Assembly: GCA_030998225.1 (NCBI GenBank)
Contig: JAPYXD010000723.1
Location: 25,313,501 to 25,377,500 of the forward strand
Direction: 5' to 3'
Source: Diplolepis rosae
Taxonomy: Eukaryota; Arthropoda; Insecta; Hymenoptera; Diplolepididae
DNA: 64,000 bases
In this document: piece by piece, positions 58,173 through 64,000 of the stretch
Layout of the letters: each line of letters opens with the position of its first letter
How positions within the stretch are numbered: position 1 is the stretch's first letter
Made by a program: the position numbers and the translations under genes
Notes under the pieces: generated by a model
The model's database searches: none
What the model was told of the DNA's origin: nothing
The model's input: only the letters and a program-made list of their open reading frames with translations

Positions 58173-59098
58173 TACACTCTAAAAAAAGTCTTGTGATAGT
58201 GAAATTACGTTCCTTTCAGAATGCATCGTGCATCCATTGAAATTAAGCAGATTTCTTTTGTTTATCAACAGAATCGTTTCACTTTTAAAAACTCATTTGT
58301 AAAATGCAAAACGAAAATACTTTTACCAATAAATGATATCTTTTGACTCTGAAAAGAAATACTTCAACTATTAAAGGATTGTATTTGTAGGATAGCAGAC
58401 GAAGTGCGCCTGTGCATCAGTGAGTGTACATCGTCTAATGCTTAACAGTGCAATATGCGCGAGTAATTTTTGTGTCGCGCGATATAATCTTTTATTATCG
58501 TGATTAATTAACGTGGATGCTTCAACGAAATGGATTTCTTTAAAATATTAGGGATCCCAGAGTGCGAGGTAAAAATTGTTGAATGTACGTATACCAAAAT
58601 AAACAATTTTTATCCGCATAACCTAATTTTTAATTGCTTCTGACCCTTCTGACAATCAAAGTATTATAAATGTATTAATTTTGAATGCTTTTAACCGTCA
58701 AAGAGTTATCAGTCGTTTTTTTTCTTAAATTATTTTTTAAAGCGTGCTTGAATTTCAATGAATATTATGGTTTTCATCAAAGTTGTATCTTAAAATTTCT
58801 TTAAGCGGAAATCTAAGACAGGTCGTTATTATAGTATTGAAAATTATCGATTTAATATTCGCATTTGTCAAAGTTGGGCTTGTGTACACCTTTTATTACG
58901 TTATATCATATAATTTATTTTCTTTTATCCTCGAAATTATATTTCCTTTTTACGGAAAAATATTTCATCTCCAGATCAAAGGAAATACTTTGACAGCAAC
59001 AGGGCAGCATTTGAAACGGCAATCCTTTAATTGTTAAAGGATTTCCTCTCAGTGAAAGGAATCATTTGATAGTCATTAGTCTGTGTTTATAGAGTGTA
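58173..59098. mobile_element. Element with TACACTCTAAAAA ends carrying a SAM-like exon
   Basis: The left terminus (TACACTCTAAAAAAAGTC) and the right one (complement of TTTATAGAGTGTA) pair, followed inward by weaker matches (TTTGATAGT, AAAGGAAT). Contains a candidate first exon at 58530. Ends resemble the MITE at 53437, which may be its deletion derivative. Confidence 0.5.
58530..58568 (+). CDS. Candidate first exon, SAM-domain-like start
   Basis: ATG, 13 codons (MDFFKILGIPECE), then GAG/GTAAAA as donor, phase 0. An FxxLGIPEC pattern is reminiscent of the first helix of SAM domains found in SAMD3-like, transposon-linked proteins. No later exon is found inside the element. Short and speculative. 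Confidence 0.25.
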
Positions 59099-59279
59099 AT
59101 AGTGAAGCTAGTAATTTCTGCAACTTTTGTGTACATTTGAACTTTCTTATGTTGTAAACAAGAATTAAAGGTTAGTCTGTAAAAATTCTTTATATGTATA
59201 TATGTATAGCTGCAATTTCTGTAAAATATGCAGCTAAGAATATAAATATGTAATTATATACATAATTCAAAATAATTTT

Positions 59280-59770
59280 AAAATAGTTCAAAAAAAGCCC
59301 TAATGGCCCTAATAAAGCTCTTTCAATTCAGCTTTGCACCAAAGAATTTATTTGTAGATTCGGGTTTAAACTTAAGTATATAATTTATATTTTTTCAAGG
59401 AATCTCTGTAAACTACTGTATGAAATGTAGCACATCTATTTAAAGTGTTTTAATAGGGTAGATCAAAGTTGTTCAGTATAGCTTCACACCAAAGAAATCA
59501 TTTTAAGTACACCTTTTTTCTTAGTTGAATGTCCAAACCTTCCATTTTCACTTATAAATTTAATTTAACATATATCTTTTTTTTGTATAACATGTTTAAG
59601 TATTTTAGTTATTCCTAAAAGTGTGAAATTAGCGCCACCTTTTTTGTATTTTCTATAGATTTTAATGAATATCACTGATAAGGGCTCCGATCTGAGCTAA
59701 AACGTCTGATTAAATCGACTTAATTATTTTTGGACCCTAAGACCAATTTTTCCAATAACGTACCATTTTA
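59280..59770 (+). mobile_element. PLE type-B tail, decayed
   Basis: Shares AATAGTTCAAA, CAGCTTTGCACCAAAGAA and the terminal order of 34560-34930. Tail reads GGACCCTAAGACCAA. Confidence 0.55.
59671..59712 (+). ncRNA. Hammerhead-like motif, type B, degenerate
   Basis: The core reads CTGATAAG (invariant G8 changed) and TAAAACGTC replaces GAAACGTC. Stem I ATCA/TGAT remains. Predicted inactive. Confidence 0.5.
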
Positions 59771-59779
59771 TTGTTAAAA

Positions 59780-60980
59780 TCTTATCTTTAAAATATTATT
59801 TTTGGGACCTTCTGTGCAAATTTTCACAAAAACTATAACCAAAAGTAAAAACTTCAGAGCCGTTATAGATTTTCAAAACTTTTATTTTTTGGTGCTCTCG
59901 AAATATGAATTAGTAGAAAGCTATTTTTTGAAAAAGTGTGAAATCATATAACAATTTCTTCAGTAAGTATTTCGACTAATAAGTGGTAGTAGCTGAATAG
60001 AAATTCCCCCAATTGGTAATTATTGTAAACAGAGTGCTATTCAGGCACTAGCACTAAAGAAAATATTTATTGATGTTCTGGACTGGATTTTCTATTCAGA
60101 CTTTAGTAGAGTTGTGCTATTTATAATTGAAACTTTCTAGGTAAAATAATAATTTAGCCACTGAAGCAATTTATTTAAAGGTTGCATGAGCTTAGATTAT
60201 AATTTTGTATTAATAAATAACGACCGTTAATTATAATACATTATTATACTACAATGCCTTTTTATTTATATTTGTTTGTATTTACTTCATTGGGGTCTAT
60301 ATTGTTCAATTATTCTGTGTAAGTGAACAAGAAATACTGGATAAATGTTCTTCTTACTGTTCTTAATACTGAATCAAATAACAGTAGTTCGATTTTTATT
60401 TACAGACTTAATTATTAACTAAATTATTCAAAATTAATATGGACAAGTTGGAGATTATTTAATATTATTGTAATAATTTGTAATGTACACTTTAAAATTT
60501 TACTCTACATTTTTAAAGTTCACTGAACTGTGATATATTCTTTAACAATTGATACGTCACAAATTATTACAATTAAGGTAAATGTACCAGTCGTTGGGCG
60601 GTTAAGGAAATCCTTCGAGGATTATTGAATTTAATTATAGAAAAATAAAATTTTTCGTCATATTAATCGAGTCACATTTTAAAAGACACTTTTGATTTGT
60701 ATTGCAAAGCTTATTATTCTGAAAATTTTCAACACTTATTAACAAATATTCGAAAATATGAAAAAATGCGTTTGGCCCAGTCTTTGCGCAAGAAATTTAT
60801 TATTGTATTATTTATTGTTATATAAGGGTTATCACAAATATAAATCAAAAACTTTCAAAATTGATGTCGAATAAATTGATATAAATACTTAAATGCGAGA
60901 AGAGTTCCATTTGCATAAAAAATAAGCACAGTCATTTTATGAACTACGATTTGAACATTCCGGTCTTTAAATATTGAATA
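59780..60980. other. No recognised gene
   Basis: AT-rich. Includes a single-arm relative of the 49217 MITE at about 60440-60590. No coding support. Confidence 0.35.
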
Positions 60981-61103
60981 TTTTATTACATTCTCAACAT
61001 GGATGAGAAGGTATTGGTTTTATGTGAAAAATGACTTTAGAAATTTTTATCAAATCTTTACGTTTTGAGACCCCCTCAGTCAGAAAAAACGGTTTTTACG
61101 AAA

Positions 61104-61104
61104 G

Positions 61105-61141
<37 letters not shown>

Positions 61142-61143
61142 GC
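61104..61143. repeat. (GTCT)n microsatellite
   Basis: About ten TCTG/GTCT units. Absent from repeat D copy 1. Confidence 0.95.
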
Positions 61144-61744
61144 CTGTAGGTCGTGTGCGGCATAACTCTCGATAGAATCATCAGATTGAATTGAGCTTTG
61201 GTACACTTTATCGGAACCGAAAAAGTAAGGACAAGTTTGTTAACCAGCCACATCCAATCAAAATTGAGGGGTTGAGCACTACTTTTGTGTTTTTGAAAAT
61301 AATTTTTTGAAAAAATCAAAAATTCCAATCCTGGTTTTTGATAGTGCTCATAAATCTCTACAAATTATCCTAATAACATTTTTTGATTAAATCAAAATTA
61401 GAAATGTTACAGCATATTCAAATTCGAAAAAAGTCAATATCAAAATTCCATTTTCCAGTTAAATTATACGAGATACGAAAAAACGTTATAATACAATATT
61501 ATTTTTTACATAAAGACCTACAAATTTGAATTGTAACATTTTTTCATAAGATGTATATTTTTTTTATAATTAAAAAAAAAACTATTGAAAATCCAAAATT
61601 CAATTTTTTAATTGAAGATATATGTTGATGTTGGTAATTGGCTTTAGGGTCCAAGGTTGATAAAAACTCAGAGTTTCAATAGAAATAATATTTAAAGAAT
61701 TTGAAAATATTTTATATGTGTGGTATATATAATGTTATGTGCAT

Positions 61745-61787
61745 ATGTATATATATATATATATATATGCTCAAGATATACACTCAA

Positions 61788-61836
<49 letters not shown>

Positions 61837-61865
61837 GTTGTTTATGTATGCATGTATATATATTG
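61745..61865. repeat. (TA)n/(TG)n microsatellite
   Basis: Length variant of the tract at 12300-12485 in PLE-2. Confidence 0.9.
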
Positions 61866-62154
61866 TATTAAAAACTACACCACAAAAATTTCAATCTACA
61901 ATTCCATGCACGAATGTCAATTAAAAATATTTTTTATATTTAGACACTTAATTCCAACCTTCCAAAAAATGCTTTCTGGTATCTAGTTTGTTAGGTTATG
62001 TGAATGAAATATTTACCTCAAAGTAATATCAAAATTTATTTACCTACATGTAAAAACATAATGATAATTACTTGTTAAAAATTTTTACAAAAAATTTTTT
62101 ATACAAAATATCCTATGTTAGCAAAACCTTTTTCTGTATTTTTAGATTTGAATA

Positions 62155-62196
62155 AATCACTGATGAGGGCTCCGATCAGAGCCGAAACGTCTGATT
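62155..62196 (+). ncRNA. Hammerhead ribozyme motif, type B
   Basis: Identical in core and stems to 12775-12816: stem I AATCA/TGATT, CTGATGAG, GGCTC/GAGCC, GAAACGTC. Confidence 0.75.
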
Positions 62197-62899
62197 ATGT
62201 AAAACTCTGAGTTTTTATCAACCTTGGACCCTAAAGCCAATTACCAACATCAACATATATCTTCAATTATTAATTAAGGGTCAATGTAAGTCCAGAATAT
62301 GAATATTAAATTTTTTAACAATAATATGTGAAATACGAAAAAAACGTAAGAATACAAAGTTGTTCGTTTCAAGAATATCTACAAGTTTTGTCTTACACAG
62401 TTTATGAAAGAACATATATTTTTTGTTTCAATTCCAAAAAATACGATTAAAATTCAAAAATTCCATTTTTTAGACAAAATATATGAGATACATAAAAAAA
62501 GTTTAGATGAAAAATTGTTTGCCTAAATAAGGTCAACACATTCTTATCGAGAAATTTCTCGACAGGATGTATTTTTTAATTTTTTGATTTTTAATATTAA
62601 AAAAATTCGATTTTTTTCACCAAAATATGTGAGATACGAAATAAGCGTTGTTCTGCAAAATCGTTTCCTTAAATAAAGTTTACGATTGTTTTTTCTTTTT
62701 GAGAGATTTGGAAGAAAATAAATTATTTTAATCATGTAATTTATTAAAAAGTTACTGAAATGTATTCAGAAAATCGAGCCCGAAGCGCGAGCGTCATGAT
62801 GAGAATGTGTTCCTTAAGGCTGATAGAGCCTTAAGTAAATTGAATTTCCTGTTTAACTTAAATTCAAAAAACAATAGAGTGACTTTGAGAAAATGTGTT

Positions 62900-64000
62900 C
62901 GAAATTATTAAATATATTATTATAATGTTTAATTTACTATACAGTTTTTTCAATATCCAAATAACTCATGAATAATAATTAATTCAAATTAATTAGTTGA
63001 GTTTGAATCTTTTGTCACTGCCCACTGAGAAAAAAGATTCTTAGATCCAAAGAAATGTATTTAATTGATTCCATTTCTTTGTATCAAACAATTCGTTACC
63101 CAATTCAATTAAATATTTTTTAGAAGCATTAAACGCGTGCTTTGATTCAAAGAAATAATTTATTTGATAGGCATTTCTCCAATACAAAGAAATATTTCTT
63201 TGCTTGTGAATGTGAGCGAATTAACTCAACCAATTCATTTCTTTGAAACTAAGTACCTAGTTTATTTGAATCTTGTTTTCGCACTCAAAGAAATATTTAT
63301 TTGATTCAATAAGTCCTATTTTTTGAATTCAACAAGACGTATTTGAATTAAATAATTTATGATGAATAGGATGAATCAAGCTTTAGGTTTTCTTGAATCA
63401 AGGTAATATTTATTTAATTGAGGCATTCATTAATTAATTTAGGAAGATATTTATTCGATTCAAAGAGTTGATAAATGTATATCAATGTAACGTTTTTTTA
63501 TATGAATAAAATATTGTGTTTTCATAAATATATATTTCTTTAGTTGAAAGAAATGTTTTTTGTGAACAGTAGAATGGAAGAATTCATTCAAAAATGAACA
63601 TTTATTTCAAAGAAAACAATATTTTGTTGAAATGACTGCAAGTACTTTCAGTTAAAATAAATAATTTCTTTTATATAAATGTTTGGCATCATTGTTACAA
63701 TTGTCAATCTTTTTGAACTTTCAACATATTTTCTAGAATTAAATCTTTATTAGATTTCTCCTAGGAAATATCCGCCTACATTACCAATATAAAATAATTT
63801 AAACCAAAAAAACCAATTTTTTAAAAGAAAGAAATATTTTTTTGAAAAAACTGTAGATATTTTTCGTTTAAAACATTTGTTTATTTACTTTAAAGGTTTG
63901 ACATATTTGTTATGATAACATATTTTTTAAACTTGAAACATATTTCATATAATTAAATGTTTATTGGATTCCTCCTAGAAAATATTCGCTTGCATTATGA
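62900..64000. other. Low-complexity TTTGATTCAAAGAAAT-rich DNA
   Basis: Recurrent, both-strand variants of GATTCAAAGAAATA and TTTATTTGATTC from ~63020 to 63700, and again near 63800. No coding support. The pattern resembles 55760-56340. Confidence 0.35.

Larger units (their letters stand above)
61609..62310 (+). mobile_element. PLE-2 family, truncated copy with inverted 5' fragment
   Basis: The left 70 bp (61609-61677) is a reversed PLE-2 terminus, from AGATATATGTTGATGTTGG to CTCAGAGTTT. It then switches abruptly to forward sequence matching 12255-12925, including microsatellite, ribozyme and tail. The inversion is the same architecture as PLE-2 but with a much shorter left arm and no coding part. 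Confidence 0.7.
60985..62895. repeat. Dispersed repeat D (copy 2), split by a PLE
   Basis: 60985-61500 and 62747-62895 are reverse complements of 18650-19025 and 18480-18620. The middle is occupied by the PLE at 61609-62310. The flanking sequence 62310-62745 consists of related ATGTGAGATACGAAA-type phrases. Confidence 0.55.

Overview
The window is AT-rich eukaryotic DNA with introns, long microsatellites and dense, nested transposable elements. The element set (Penelope-like elements with GIY-YIG endonuclease, DD34D mariner, Tc1-like, Ty3/Gypsy, a TTAA-flanked element, many foldback MITEs) fits an arthropod, most likely an insect. I cannot name the species, and there is no bacterial gene organisation.

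The main theme is Penelope-like elements (PLEs) carrying hammerhead ribozymes (HHRs). I count 17 HHR-shaped motifs: ten of type B (core CTGATGAG, stem II, GAAACGTY) and seven of type A (core CTGAAGAG, stem II, GAAACGTT). Nearly all are followed by a shared tail, GACCCTAAAGCCAA in type B or GACCCTATGCCAA in type A. Two type-B elements, PLE-1 (6587-9427) and PLE-2 (9428-12886), abut to the base. Each is bounded by an inverted ribozyme arm on the left and a forward arm on the right, and each encodes a 5'-truncated linker plus GIY-YIG endonuclease. PLE-2 has lost the catalytic glutamate and carries an ~880-bp (CA)n tract. Truncated PLE tails occur near 5.2-5.6, 24.3-26.06, 33.26-34.93, 51.9-52.0, 59.2-59.8 and 61.6-62.3 kb. 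A PLE reverse-transcriptase fragment at 37.3-39.97 kb is split by another transposon. Type-A ribozyme repeats lie at 1.4-3.0, 21.5-23.0 and 27.6 kb.

Possible genes: (1) a host gene on +, with candidate exon 1 at 1339-1396 and a long last exon at 19888-21212. The splice phases agree, and the ~18.5-kb intron would hold most of the left-hand elements. (2) A minus-strand multi-exon gene at 3239-4868 with consistent splice sites and phases, resembling SAMD3-like, transposon-associated proteins. Its upstream region is duplicated in inverted orientation at 12.94-14.77 kb. (3) A broken CMC/EnSpm-like transposase at 16675-19220.

Other elements: a 4.8-kb inverted-repeat element (26.19-31.02 kb) with internal tandem repeats and a 699-bp TTAA-flanked insertion; foldbacks at 32.38-33.26 and 36.41-37.25 kb; an N-terminally deleted mariner (33362-34472) inside a PLE tail; a solo LTR (35384-35726); a Tc1-like remnant nested in a larger element next to a 31-bp minisatellite (37.86-39.64 kb); and a nearly complete Ty3/Gypsy element (42820-48184). 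The Gypsy LTRs differ at one base, yet its RNase H region is broken. It sits in the loop of an older foldback with long arms (41640-49067). From 49 to 64 kb there are further MITEs, including a triple-nested hairpin (56931-58075), PLE tails and stretches with no recognisable gene.
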